64,000 nucleotides of DNA from Gammaproteobacteria bacterium. GTDB taxonomy: Bacteria; Pseudomonadota; Gammaproteobacteria; Enterobacterales; Alteromonadaceae. Below the pieces are notes generated by a model. The model was given only the letters and a program-made list of their open reading frames with translations, searched no databases and was not told where the DNA came from. Below are positions 27,619-36,622 of this stretch, piece by piece; positions within the stretch are counted from its first letter, which is position 1; each line of letters opens with the position of its first letter. Where the stretch lies: positions 1-64,000 of the forward strand of contig JAHKAA010000047.1 in NCBI GenBank assembly GCA_018825965.1. Direction: 5' to 3'. The position numbers and the translations under genes were made by a program.

Positions 27619-28635
27619 TTAATCCCTGTAGGGCTTTAAGGTTTGGATTTTGCCATCCGCGTCATACTGAATTTCCGCCATTTTGACTGAACGTAAATGG
27701 GTGACACCTTCGGACAATATCGAGTCGTGGTAAAACAGGTACCACTTTCCTTCAAATTCACAGATGGAATGATGAGTGGTCCAGCCCACTACAGGCTCCA
27801 GAATCCGGCCCTGATAAGTAAAAGGTCCGTAGGGGTTATCGCCAGTCGCATAACATAAAAAGTGGGTGTCGCCTGTGGAGTAAGAAAAGTAGTATTTGCC
27901 CAGGTATTTATGCAGCCAGGACGCCTCAAAAAAGCGTCTGTCTGTATCACCAGCCAACAGCACCTTGCCTTGTTCATCCAAAATCAGTACTTCACGTGGC
28001 GCTTCGGCAAACTCCAGCATATCGCCGCTTAGTTTCGCCACTTTTGGCCCTAATGCCGGTTCAGCGGCAGCAGGTTCTGCATAGTCAGCCTTGTACTGGT
28101 TATCACGGTAGTTCTGTAACTGCCCACCCCAAATACCACCAAAATACATATAAAAACTGCCGTCATCGTCTTCAAATACCGCTGGGTCTATTGAGTAACT
28201 GCCTTCAATAGCTTTTGGCTGAGCTTTAAAAGGCCCTATGGGTGAGCCCGCTACAGCCACACCAATCTGGAAAATACCGTCAGGGCGTTTTGCCGGAAAA
28301 TAAAAGTAATAGGTGCCGTCTTTTCTGGCTGCATCCGGCGCCCACATCTGACGTTCTGCCCATGGCACGTCTTTGATATGTAAAGCCACACCATGATCCA
28401 CAGCTGGGCTTTCAGGGCTATCCAGCGACAGCACATGGTAATCCTGCATACCAAAGTGATCGCCGTTGTCGTTAAAGGGAATACCAGCCTCAATATCATG
28501 CGACGGATAAATATAAATGCGGCCATCAAACACATGAGCCGAAGGGTCGGCCGTATAAATATGTTCCACTAAGGGCTGCGAAATAGCTTTGGCTTTCAAT
28601 ACCCTTAAATCCTGAACCTTTAAATCTTCAGACAT
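27619..28635 (-). CDS. Glycoside hydrolase family 43, cytoplasmic
   Basis: 338 residues without a signal peptide, so it acts inside the cell. The five-bladed propeller residues are visible: Asp base in HVFDGRIYIYPSHD near residue 37, pKa-tuning Asp in SYSIDPAVF, and the acid Glu in FFEASWLHKY near residue 238. Blade motifs WAPDAARKDGTYYFYF and GKYYFSYSTGD follow the family pattern. Likely a beta-xylosidase or alpha-arabinofuranosidase for oligosaccharides brought in by the symporter encoded five bases upstream, which supports an import-then-hydrolyse step. Which activity it has is not settled by sequence. Confidence 0.88.
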   Translation of the reverse strand: MSEDLKVQDLRVLKAKAISQPLVEHIYTADPSAHVFDGRIYIYPSHDIEAGIPFNDNGDHFGMQDYHVLSLDSPESPAVDHGVALHIKDVPWAERQMWAPDAARKDGTYYFYFPAKRPDGIFQIGVAVAGSPIGPFKAQPKAIEGSYSIDPAVFEDDDGSFYMYFGGIWGGQLQNYRDNQYKADYAEPAAAEPALGPKVAKLSGDMLEFAEAPREVLILDEQGKVLLAGDTDRRFFEASWLHKYLGKYYFSYSTGDTHFLCYATGDNPYGPFTYQGRILEPVVGWTTHHSICEFEGKWYLFYHDSILSEGVTHLRSVKMAEIQYDADGKIQTLKPYRD

Positions 28636-28640
28636 ACCAC

Positions 28641-30128
28641 TTACTCCGCTTGTGCTAAACCAGCAGCAGAGCGGCGTTCATTCAGCTCCTGCTCTATCTG
28701 GTTTTCTTTGTGTTTGTTAATTTCATAGAGGCAAACGCAGGCCACACCCAACAGGAAAGGTATCGACGCAAAAAGGCTGACTGATAACTTAATGCCGTTA
28801 ATAGTGTCAGGCGCCTGAGCCGCCAGTTGAGCGTCGTAACCAAAGTGAGCCAGAATACCGGCCACCAAAGCACCACCTATGCTCAGCCCCAGTTTCAGAC
28901 CAAAAATCATCGCAGAAAAAATAATAGCGGTAGCGCGGCGATGATTTTTCCATTCGGAATAATCCGCCACATCAGCAATCATGGCCCACAGCAAAGGAAT
29001 TGTGATGCCGTAGAAAAAGCCATGTAAAAGTTGTGACGTAAACACCAGACCTATGGCGTCGGACGGGAACAAATAAAACGCCATCACAAATAAAGTAGAG
29101 ACAAAAAGCGCAACGGCAAATACATCCCTTTTGCCAAAACGATCAGCCAAAGGTTTAGAAAAACCTATGCCTAAAATCATGCAGATAATGCCTCCGGCAT
29201 TAAACAAGCTAAAACCCGAAGTAGCTGCATCTTTAGGCCAGAGAAATTCAGTCAGCCCCATGCCAGTCAGTATGGCGTTTAAACCGGTAATAAAAGCGTT
29301 AAAGCCAATATCTTCCAGAAATACAGCGACATGCTGTTCACTTAAATAATTTTCAAAGTAAAAAATATACATGCCGCCTTTGAGCGCCAGGGTAATAAAC
29401 ACCAGTACGGTCAGCACCAGCATAATGGCCCATGGCCGGTTTTTCAGCAGGTCACCTATATCCTGGCGAATAGTGGAGCTTTCTGCGCTGCAGGTCAAAA
29501 CCCGCTCTTTGGTGGTGATAAAAGTGATCAGGAAAAATACGATGCCGACACAAGCAAACAGCGTCATGGTGTTTTCAAAACCTACGGCTTTATCACCATC
29601 CCCCAGAATCAGTACCAGCGGTAACAACAGCGCCTGAATAATAAATTGCGCCACCATCACAGCAACAAAACGGTAAGCCGACAAACTGTTCCTGTCGGCC
29701 ATATTGCCGGTCAAGACACCACTTAAGGCTGAATACGGCAGGTTATTGGCGGAGTACACCAGCACCAGCGCTACATAAGTAATAAAAGCATAGGCAATTT
29801 TACCTTCAGGACTGAAATCCGGCGTACTGAAAGCTAACAGCGCTATCACACCAAAAGGGATGGAGGTCCAGAGGATCCAGGGTCTGAACTTGCCCCAGCG
29901 GGTTTGAGTGCGGTCGGCAATAATGCCCATTATGGGGTTAAAACAAGCACCAATTAAACCACCAATAAAAATAATAGTGGCGGCTGCCCCGGCTGGAATT
30001 TGGTAAACATCTGTGTAGAAAAAAGCCAAAAAGGTCATCAGCGTTTGAAAAATAAGATTGGCCGCCAAATCCCCGAGGCTATAACCGATTTTTTCGGTCA
30101 CCGATAATTTTTGTACTTCTGTTTGCAT
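28641..30128 (-). CDS. GPH-family sugar:cation symporter (XynB/YicJ-like MFS)
   Basis: 495 residues with about twelve membrane helices. The glycoside-pentoside-hexuronide features are clear: KIGYSLGDLAANLIFQ at the N-terminus, NPIMGIIADRTQTRWGKFRPW between helices 2 and 3, and ALWAMIADVADYSEWK in the second half. Relatives carry xylosides, melibiose or glucuronides with H+ or Na+. It is the first gene of the operon with cytoplasmic GH43 and the two GH3 genes, so xylobiose or a similar xylo-oligosaccharide is the probable substrate. Its promoter must lie in 30129-30303, back to back with the sugar porter gene. Confidence 0.9.
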   Translation of the reverse strand: MQTEVQKLSVTEKIGYSLGDLAANLIFQTLMTFLAFFYTDVYQIPAGAAATIIFIGGLIGACFNPIMGIIADRTQTRWGKFRPWILWTSIPFGVIALLAFSTPDFSPEGKIAYAFITYVALVLVYSANNLPYSALSGVLTGNMADRNSLSAYRFVAVMVAQFIIQALLLPLVLILGDGDKAVGFENTMTLFACVGIVFFLITFITTKERVLTCSAESSTIRQDIGDLLKNRPWAIMLVLTVLVFITLALKGGMYIFYFENYLSEQHVAVFLEDIGFNAFITGLNAILTGMGLTEFLWPKDAATSGFSLFNAGGIICMILGIGFSKPLADRFGKRDVFAVALFVSTLFVMAFYLFPSDAIGLVFTSQLLHGFFYGITIPLLWAMIADVADYSEWKNHRRATAIIFSAMIFGLKLGLSIGGALVAGILAHFGYDAQLAAQAPDTINGIKLSVSLFASIPFLLGVACVCLYEINKHKENQIEQELNERRSAAGLAQAE

Positions 30129-30303
30129 ATCAATTCGCCTGTTGCAGTGTCATGCCCGCTTAAAGCAGGCTGTTCTTTTTATAGTTGTTCTGTTGCCTCT
30201 GCTGCTGCAAGAGCTGCGGGCAAGCTGGTGTTGCTGATTTTTTCTGACCTTAACATACATCGACAGTGGCCAAAGTGGACTAACGGAATGTACTGAAAGA
30301 ATT
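30129..30303. promoter_or_regulatory. Divergent control region between the two sugar-transport operons
   Basis: The 175 bases between the minus-strand GPH operon and the plus-strand sugar-porter operon must hold both promoters and probably shared operators. CTGCTGCAAGAGCTGCGGGCAAG includes CTGC-rich near-palindromes, but I cannot identify a proven XylR or LacI-type site. A weak TTGCTG (30225-30230) might be a -35 element for the plus operon. Confidence 0.4.
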
Positions 30304-31800
30304 ATGATTTTTAACAAGCTGGCTGTATTTCAGTCAAACAGAACTTATGCTCAGGCTATGGGTTCATCCACAGGAGTTATTATTTTGCAGCACAGCAACG
30401 AAGCGTCGGTTTCAGAAGACAATAAGGTCTTTATTTTGTTTATCAGCTTAGTCGCCACTATTGGCGGCTTTTTATTTGGATTTGACAGCGGTGTGATCAA
30501 CGGCACAGTCGATGGTTTGCAACAAGCTTTTAACTCAGAAAGTGTCGGCACAGGTTTTAATGTCGCCAGCATGCTGCTGGGTTGTGCTGTAGGTGCATTT
30601 TTTGCCGGTCGCCTGGCCGATATCAGCGGCCGCAAAACTATATTGTTGCTTGCAGCAGTGTTGTTTATCGTCAGTGCCTGGGGATCTGGTATTGCCGAAG
30701 GATCATTCGAGTTTGTGATTTACCGTATTTTAGGGGGGTTGGCCGTAGGCGCAGCTTCTGTTATTACCCCGGCCTATATTTGTGAAGTAGCACCAGCCCG
30801 CTACAGAGGCATGCTTACCACTTTGCAGCAAATCGCCATTATCTTTGGTCTTTTTATGGCTTTTGTCAGCAATTACCTGCTGGCCGAATTTGCCGGCGCT
30901 TCTACTTCTGCCTTATGGCTGGACTTCGCCGCCTGGCGTTGGATGTTCTGGATAGAACTTGTCCCTGCCGTGCTCTTTTTAGTCATGCTGTTTTTTATTC
31001 CTGAAAGCCCACGTTTTCTGGTGTTAAAAGGCCACAACGAAGCCGCAGGGGCAGTATTGAGCCGTTTATACGGCAGCACAGCCTCAACCCGTAAACTGGC
31101 TGAAATTCAGCAATCCTTATCAGCTGACCATCAACCCCGACTGGCCGATTTATTAAGCAGCCAAACCGGCAAAGTACGCAAAATTGTTTGGGTAGGTATT
31201 GGTCTTGCCAGCTTTCAGCAGTTGGTCGGTATTAACGTGGTGTTTTATTACGGTGCTGTGCTCTGGCAAGCGGTTGGGTTTTCTGAATCTGATGCGCTGT
31301 TAATTAACGTCATCAGTGGTGGTTTAAGCATCGCGGCTTGTGTCATTACATTGCTGATTATCGACAAAGTGGGCCGCAAACCTTTGCTGAAATGGGGCTC
31401 AATCGGCATGGCCTTCACCCTGGGTTTGATGGTTTTTTGTTTTGCCAATGCTGGCCAGGACGAAAGTGGCAATCTGCTGCTTGGTGACCGGGGCACAGTA
31501 GCGCTGTTCAGTGCTAACGCTTATGTGTTCTTTTTTAATATGTCCTGGGGCCCTGTGATGTGGGTGATGTTGGGCGAAATGTTCCCGAATCAAATTCGAG
31601 GCTTAGGCCTTGCTGTCAGTGGGTTGGCACAGTGGAGCTGTAACTTCCTGATCACTATGACCTTCCCTTTGTTGCTGGCGGGTATTGGTCTGGCCGGAAC
31701 TTATGGCCTTTACACACTAGGTGCCGCTTTTTCTATCCTCTTTGTGATCAAAATGGTGCATGAGACCAAAGGGACTGAATTGGAAGATATGCAAGGTTAA
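30304..31800 (+). CDS. Sugar-porter MFS transporter, probable D-xylose:H+ symporter (XylE-like)
   Basis: 498 residues from ATG 30304; an in-frame ATG at 30358 is possible, since the first 25 residues are atypical. Twelve membrane helices begin at about residue 45. Sugar-porter signatures are present: GFDSGVINGT in helix 1, GRLADISGRKT between helices 2 and 3, RILGGLAVGAASVITPAYICEVAPARYRG, PESPRFLV after helix 6, and QQLVGINVVFYYG in helix 7. The best-studied relatives are XylE, GalP and AraE. It leads a plus operon with aldose epimerase and GH10 xylanase, so D-xylose is the likely cargo. Confidence 0.88.
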   Translation: MIFNKLAVFQSNRTYAQAMGSSTGVIILQHSNEASVSEDNKVFILFISLVATIGGFLFGFDSGVINGTVDGLQQAFNSESVGTGFNVASMLLGCAVGAFFAGRLADISGRKTILLLAAVLFIVSAWGSGIAEGSFEFVIYRILGGLAVGAASVITPAYICEVAPARYRGMLTTLQQIAIIFGLFMAFVSNYLLAEFAGASTSALWLDFAAWRWMFWIELVPAVLFLVMLFFIPESPRFLVLKGHNEAAGAVLSRLYGSTASTRKLAEIQQSLSADHQPRLADLLSSQTGKVRKIVWVGIGLASFQQLVGINVVFYYGAVLWQAVGFSESDALLINVISGGLSIAACVITLLIIDKVGRKPLLKWGSIGMAFTLGLMVFCFANAGQDESGNLLLGDRGTVALFSANAYVFFFNMSWGPVMWVMLGEMFPNQIRGLGLAVSGLAQWSCNFLITMTFPLLLAGIGLAGTYGLYTLGAAFSILFVIKMVHETKGTELEDMQG

Positions 31801-31820
31801 ACCCTTTCCGGCATTTGATT

Positions 31821-31863
31821 TGAATGCGAGACGGGCGGGGACAAGCCTCCGCCCCTACGGTGG
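31821..31863 (+). repeat. GC-rich dispersed palindromic repeat, copy 1
   Basis: GAGACGGGCGGGGACAAGCC followed by TCCGCCCCTACGGTGG. Arms GGGCGGGG and CCGCCCC can pair. The same unit recurs at 39721-39837 (three tandem copies) and 42694-42742. It lies between the sugar porter and the epimerase gene and causes a false longer start (31824) for the latter. Confidence 0.7.
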
Positions 31864-31889
31864 TATTAAAGAAGAGAGTGAGTACATTT

Positions 31890-32840
31890 ATGAAGGTCTT
31901 TCATCTGACCAATAAAGCGGGCGACCAGCTAAGCATACTGGAGCGTGGTGCTGCAATGCAGCGCTGGACTACTGCTGTGGGTAATAACAGCCGCGAATTG
32001 ATCCTGAGCTACGCAGAGCCGGATGCTTATGCACAAGACCCTTTTTACCTCGGCGCTTTAGTTGGGCCTTATGCCAACCGCATAAGCAAAGGCCGCTTGC
32101 GGATTGGCCAGCAGTTGTATCAACTGGAACCAAACGAAGGGCAAAATCAACTTCATGGCGGCGCTGCCGGCTTACACCAAATGAGCTGGCACCTACTGGA
32201 GCAGCAGGAGTCCAGGCTGGTTTTGGGCTGCGAAATGGCTGATGGTCAGGGTGGTTATCCAGGCCCTGTGTCCTTTCGTGTGACTTATCAATTGTCCGAA
32301 CAAAGCGCTTTGGATGTAGAGCTGGAAGCCAGCAGCAAGGTGACTACGCTAGTTGGCCCCACTTTGCATCCGTACTTTAATTTGTCAGTTGATAAAGCCG
32401 CCATAAACCAACACCAACTTTGCCTGCATGCAGCTCATTACGCTGTGGTGGATGCACAAAACATTCCTACCGGACAGCTACCCAAGGTACAAGGCAGCGT
32501 GATGGATTTCAGCAATGCCAAAACACTAAATGACATTCGCCTGGATCATAACTTTGTGATCAACGGTAACTTGCATCAGACCGCCGCTGAGTTAATCAGT
32601 CCGGACGCTTTGTTGCGATTGAAAGTAAGTTCTGACTATCCGGGCTTGCAGGTGTACACAGGGGATCACTTAAGCGGGCCATTTAAAGCACGACAAGGCA
32701 TCTGCCTGGAACCCCAGTTTTTCCCGGATTCACCAAATCAAAAAGGTTTTCCATTTCACCTTACCAGCCCCGGCCAGCCCTTTAAGGCACGGATCCGCTA
32801 TCAGTTAGAAAAAGCAGGTGAACAGCTGCTGTTGTATTGA
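31890..32840 (+). CDS. Aldose 1-epimerase (galactose mutarotase family)
   Basis: 316 residues from the ATG at 31890, preceded by GAAGAGAGTGAG. An upstream ATG at 31824 is rejected because it lies in a dispersed repeat. Catalytic residues are visible: His in NQLHGGAAGLHQMSW, His in GPTLHPYFNLS, and Glu in GICLEPQFFPDS near the C-terminus; an Asp in LDHNF is also typical. It interconverts alpha and beta anomers of an aldose, here most likely xylose, supplying the form used by xylose isomerase. No signal peptide. It sits between the sugar porter (89 bases upstream) and xylanase (28 bases downstream). Confidence 0.9.
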   Translation: MKVFHLTNKAGDQLSILERGAAMQRWTTAVGNNSRELILSYAEPDAYAQDPFYLGALVGPYANRISKGRLRIGQQLYQLEPNEGQNQLHGGAAGLHQMSWHLLEQQESRLVLGCEMADGQGGYPGPVSFRVTYQLSEQSALDVELEASSKVTTLVGPTLHPYFNLSVDKAAINQHQLCLHAAHYAVVDAQNIPTGQLPKVQGSVMDFSNAKTLNDIRLDHNFVINGNLHQTAAELISPDALLRLKVSSDYPGLQVYTGDHLSGPFKARQGICLEPQFFPDSPNQKGFPFHLTSPGQPFKARIRYQLEKAGEQLLLY

Positions 32841-32868
32841 TGTTTAATTTACTTATCGGAGTCATCGA

Positions 32869-33999
32869 ATGCGATCTACCTCACTTTGTTTTATGTTGTT
32901 CAGTACCCTTCTCGCGGGCAGTGTACTGGCAGAAAACCAAAGCGCCTCTCTACAGCATGCCTATAGCCCTTATTTCAGTATTGGCACTGCATTAAGCGCA
33001 GCACAAATACAAGGCAAAGAGCCGGGTACACTGGAGTTGGTTAAACAGCAGTTTAATGCGGTAACGGCCGAAAACGTGATGAAATGGGAAATCATTGAAC
33101 CTGTAGAAGGCCAGTTCAACTTTGCAGCCGCCGACGCCATGATTGAATACGCAGAAGCCAACAATATCAAGGTGATAGGCCATGTGTTGTTATGGCACGA
33201 ACAAACGCCAGCCTGGGTATTTCAGGACGCCAAAGGTCAACCTGCCTCAAAAGAGTTGGTGTTATCCAGACTGAAAAACCATATTAATGCCGTGATGGGC
33301 CGCTACAAAGGCCGTATTCAGGGCTGGGATGCCGTGAACGAAGCCTTAAATGAAGACGGCACTCTGCGCCAATCTAACTGGTATAAAGCCTTAGGCGAAG
33401 ACTATATAGCGACAGTCTTTGAAATTGCCCACAAGGCCGACCCTAAAGCTGAACTTTATTACAATGACTTCAATTTATTTAAACCAGAAAAACGTGACGG
33501 CGTATTAAAACTGGTTGCCGCTTTAAAAGCGAAAAATGTGCCTATACACGGCATTGGTGAGCAAGGCCATTACAGCCTGGATTACCCAAAGCTGCAGCAA
33601 GTGGAAGACTCTATTGTGGCTTTTGCTAACACAGGCCTGAAGGTGATGATTACTGAATTAGATATCTCAGTGCTACCATTTCCTGACCCAGAAAACATAG
33701 GCGCTGACATCTCATTAAATATGAAGTTAAAGCAGGAATTTAACCCTTACGCTGCTGGCTTACCAAAAGCCGTCAGCGACCAGCTGTCGAACAAGTACCT
33801 GCAATTGTTTGAACTGTTTTTACGCCACAGCGACAGCATTGAGCGGGTCACTTTATGGGGCGTGAACGACAACCAAACCTGGCGCAACAACTGGCCAATG
33901 AAAGGCAGAACAGACTACCCCTTATTATTTGACCGGAAAAACCAGCCAAAAGAAGTGGTGCAGCAGCTGATCAAACTGACGGAAAAAGCTGGTAAATAA
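32869..33999 (+). CDS. Glycoside hydrolase family 10 endo-1,4-beta-xylanase
   Basis: 376 residues. A signal peptide is followed by one GH10 barrel with no carbohydrate-binding module. The acid/base Glu158 is in GWDAVNEAL and the nucleophile Glu263 in MITELDIS. Substrate-site motifs FNAVTAENVMKWE, VIGHVLLWHEQTPAW and TLWGVNDNQTWRNNWP are intact. The enzyme cuts the xylan backbone internally. GGAG stands ten bases before the ATG. Last gene of the porter-epimerase-xylanase operon, closed by the hairpin at 34087. The lack of a binding module suggests action on soluble or short xylans, possibly in the periplasm. Confidence 0.95.
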   Translation: MRSTSLCFMLFSTLLAGSVLAENQSASLQHAYSPYFSIGTALSAAQIQGKEPGTLELVKQQFNAVTAENVMKWEIIEPVEGQFNFAAADAMIEYAEANNIKVIGHVLLWHEQTPAWVFQDAKGQPASKELVLSRLKNHINAVMGRYKGRIQGWDAVNEALNEDGTLRQSNWYKALGEDYIATVFEIAHKADPKAELYYNDFNLFKPEKRDGVLKLVAALKAKNVPIHGIGEQGHYSLDYPKLQQVEDSIVAFANTGLKVMITELDISVLPFPDPENIGADISLNMKLKQEFNPYAAGLPKAVSDQLSNKYLQLFELFLRHSDSIERVTLWGVNDNQTWRNNWPMKGRTDYPLLFDRKNQPKEVVQQLIKLTEKAGK

Positions 34000-34086
34000 A
34001 ACAAACCAAATTATGGTTCCGCGTAGCCTGCCGTTGCGCTTTCCTAGCCTCACTCACCGACAGCGCAGGTCCTCCAGTCGAAACTG

Positions 34087-34112
34087 AAAAGCTGCATTTC
34101 TGCAGCTTTTTC
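34087..34112 (+). terminator. Rho-independent terminator between the convergent xylanase and subtilase genes
   Basis: AAAAGCTGCA (34087-34096) pairs with TGCAGCTTTT (34101-34110) around a TTTC loop, with T's continuing. A-rich on one side and T-rich on the other, it can act on both strands; it lies nine bases before the subtilase stop codon. Confidence 0.75.
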
Positions 34113-34121
34113 ACAATAGGA

Positions 34122-36620
34122 TTAACTGATTGGCACAGTAATCTTAACTCGGTTAGCTAATGCAGTTGTTACAGCGGTATATAAATCCACTTCTGCGGCA
34201 GGAGCTTCTATCGAAATGATTAAAGAGTATCTAGCGCGTTTATTGTAGTGTTCTAATTTTGTACGCGTACGCCACCAACCCATGGCCGGATAAATCACTA
34301 ACATTCCTCGTTCAGCTAGTTCTGCGGCAGACCCTGTCCAGACATCTTTATGCACCGAGCCTTTATTGCGAAAATCGCCAAGTAACCAGTGAGGATCAGC
34401 CGGAGCTTTCTTACTTCCCAGCTCTTCTGACTGAGCATCTCTTGTCATACGCTGCATGAAGTCCTGAACAGACTCAAGCGGCCGTTTGACATCGAAACGC
34501 AACTGATGACTTGGGTATCTGTATTTGCTGGTAACATTTCGACTGGAAGGATTAGGTTCAATGAAATACGACAATGTTACAGTCATTTTTACAGCTACTT
34601 CACCAAGAGCCTGTAGTTCTGCTTTTGGCCACGGAAGGTCATGCAGATGCATATCTTTCGTTGTTGGCGGCCCTTTAATTTTCTCAAATGGTTGTAATTC
34701 GTCCTGAATCACCATAATCAAAGAATTGTTCAAACTCCAAAGTGCTCTGGTCAAATCGGGCACTCCATACCCTACAGTCCTCGCAAGCCTGTGCGCCTTT
34801 TGACGTTCAGTATTTAACTTAGGGTCCTTAATCTGAGCCTTCATGGCATCCGTCCAATCTGCGGAATGAACCATTAAAGCTCTGACCGTTTCTGGCCATA
34901 ATTCTGGATAGTAAGACAAGATTTCAGCGGCAAATTTAGCTGCAAGTCCGGTCGCTGCGCTCGTTGCGTTGAAGGTAGTTAAAAGTCGCCTCTGAATGTC
35001 GTGCGACGTTGTCAATAATTGCAGACTTGGTAGCTCTACAGGACTGATGTTGTCTACTGCAACATTCCCCCCTTCGAAAACGACCTCTGGTTTTATTGGT
35101 GCATCGGGCTCCCAAAGAATGGACGTTGAACTATGCGGACATAATCCTCCGTCTGGAGCAAGAACGGTGAATTGCTGAGGATTTGCATCTGAGATCTGAA
35201 TTTTACGAGTATATGCGCCTACCGTCAGTGCGTTCCAAGATTGAGCAGGATCATGAATATCCTGAACTTCATTATATTTTGGGTACTCAAGCAGATTACT
35301 CAGGCTGGCGTCCGCATTTCCTGCGCACACCAAAAGCAATCTTCTGTATTGATTTTCACCCAGATAATCTGACGCTAAAGCATCAACGGTTGATGACCAA
35401 GTGGATGGACGACCTCTATCACGAGACTTCAAAGCGGATAAGGCCAAGGCGTAAACACGCTTGCGAACAGGATTCTTTATTTCGACTTCGGAAATCCCGT
35501 CAGACGTAACGTTTCCAAGGTGTTTCCCTTCATTATCGCCTGGATATCGCAGTAATTTTGAAGACTCAATGCGATGCCGAATATCGACTTGGCTTCTTTG
35601 ACTCAGTGGCTCAGTTAAATCCCCCCATAGCGCTATGCCTGCCATTTCAGTGCCATGGCCATCACTGTCGGCAGCATCCCATGTCGGATCTACCACCGAC
35701 AAATCAGCGGCTGAGCATGCAGATTTAAGAAGCGGATGTTCAATATTGACGCCTGTATCCAGAATACAAACGTAAGGAGAGTCATCGGATGCAGTAAAAT
35801 TAGCGCGCTGAAGCAAGTCAGTTGACCAAGCACGTTGTTCTTCGATATCTAAATTATCGAAGAAATCTGCAGTCGTCTTCGCCTTTCTCAATTCGGAGAT
35901 CTTGCTTAGTAATAGGGCAGATGACGATAACGCTGCAAGATTTCCGCGGACTAATAGCACTGTGCGTTCAGGAAACTCCAAAACGCTATCTGATACGACT
36001 AACTCTGCGATAGCTGCTAGTTTCCTGAAATCATTTACAACTGCGAGCCTGTCCGTCAGAACCGGCAACCATACCTCGAACCAGATAATCTCATCTACTG
36101 AATGAGGATACAGCTCTGGAGCATCAGTCCATAAATTTTCTATAGCTGTTTTGCGGATTCGTTCAATGACATTGAGTAAAGAGTGATGTTTAGGCCCTTT
36201 TTTACCATTCTTAGCGGGGTCCATGTACTCAGCTATTTTTCGTTCAAGGACGTAAAGTTTTCCATGTGGGACGAGAATAGACACAGTAATAAGCTGTCCC
36301 ACCTGTGTCACATTCAACACTTCAATACCCGCTCTGGCATCGGCAAGCTTCTCAAACTCAAAGTCATATGCTATATCAGCATCAAAGCTTATTTGCAGCC
36401 CAAATGCTGATTCTAAATCATATTCTTCAGCGTCTTGAGAGAGTGAAGCTTCGTCGGGCTTAAGTGCGGTCAGTTCTTGTTGAAGCTTAGAGCCGTGAGC
36501 CTGTTGATTTCTCGTCGGAACTGTTGCTGTGATGATTACCTTTTTAGGGTATGTGTACTTCTGAGGCTGGCCATTCTGACCAATGATTATGTGTCGCTTT
36601 ACATCCCTGTTTTCAGCCAT
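34122..36620 (-). CDS. Subtilisin-like serine peptidase (S8), cytoplasmic, paired with an AAA+ ATPase
   Basis: 832 residues and no signal peptide, unlike digestive subtilases. A long N-terminal region (1-280) precedes the protease. The triad is complete: Asp288 in CILDTGVN, His322 in SDGHGTEMAG and Ser554 in NATSAATGLA, with the oxyanion Asn435 in CAGNAD. Thus it is predicted active. The C-terminal 200 residues contain a beta-rich part. The gene starts two bases after the stop of the AAA+ gene, so both are one operon. S8/AAA+ pairs of this type are found in variable islands and have been proposed as defence or stress modules. The target and trigger are unknown. It interrupts the xylan locus. 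Confidence 0.85.
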   Translation of the reverse strand: MAENRDVKRHIIIGQNGQPQKYTYPKKVIITATVPTRNQQAHGSKLQQELTALKPDEASLSQDAEEYDLESAFGLQISFDADIAYDFEFEKLADARAGIEVLNVTQVGQLITVSILVPHGKLYVLERKIAEYMDPAKNGKKGPKHHSLLNVIERIRKTAIENLWTDAPELYPHSVDEIIWFEVWLPVLTDRLAVVNDFRKLAAIAELVVSDSVLEFPERTVLLVRGNLAALSSSALLLSKISELRKAKTTADFFDNLDIEEQRAWSTDLLQRANFTASDDSPYVCILDTGVNIEHPLLKSACSAADLSVVDPTWDAADSDGHGTEMAGIALWGDLTEPLSQRSQVDIRHRIESSKLLRYPGDNEGKHLGNVTSDGISEVEIKNPVRKRVYALALSALKSRDRGRPSTWSSTVDALASDYLGENQYRRLLLVCAGNADASLSNLLEYPKYNEVQDIHDPAQSWNALTVGAYTRKIQISDANPQQFTVLAPDGGLCPHSSTSILWEPDAPIKPEVVFEGGNVAVDNISPVELPSLQLLTTSHDIQRRLLTTFNATSAATGLAAKFAAEILSYYPELWPETVRALMVHSADWTDAMKAQIKDPKLNTERQKAHRLARTVGYGVPDLTRALWSLNNSLIMVIQDELQPFEKIKGPPTTKDMHLHDLPWPKAELQALGEVAVKMTVTLSYFIEPNPSSRNVTSKYRYPSHQLRFDVKRPLESVQDFMQRMTRDAQSEELGSKKAPADPHWLLGDFRNKGSVHKDVWTGSAAELAERGMLVIYPAMGWWRTRTKLEHYNKRARYSLIISIEAPAAEVDLYTAVTTALANRVKITVPIS

Positions 36621-36622
36621 AT

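Noticed and set aside
31824..31889. Longer N-terminus for aldose epimerase
   Set aside because: The extra 22 codons lie in a dispersed GC-rich repeat and a ribosome-binding site precedes the later ATG.
34122..36620. Subtilase as an exported digestive protease of the polysaccharide locus
   Set aside because: There is no signal peptide and it is coupled to a cytoplasmic AAA+ ATPase.
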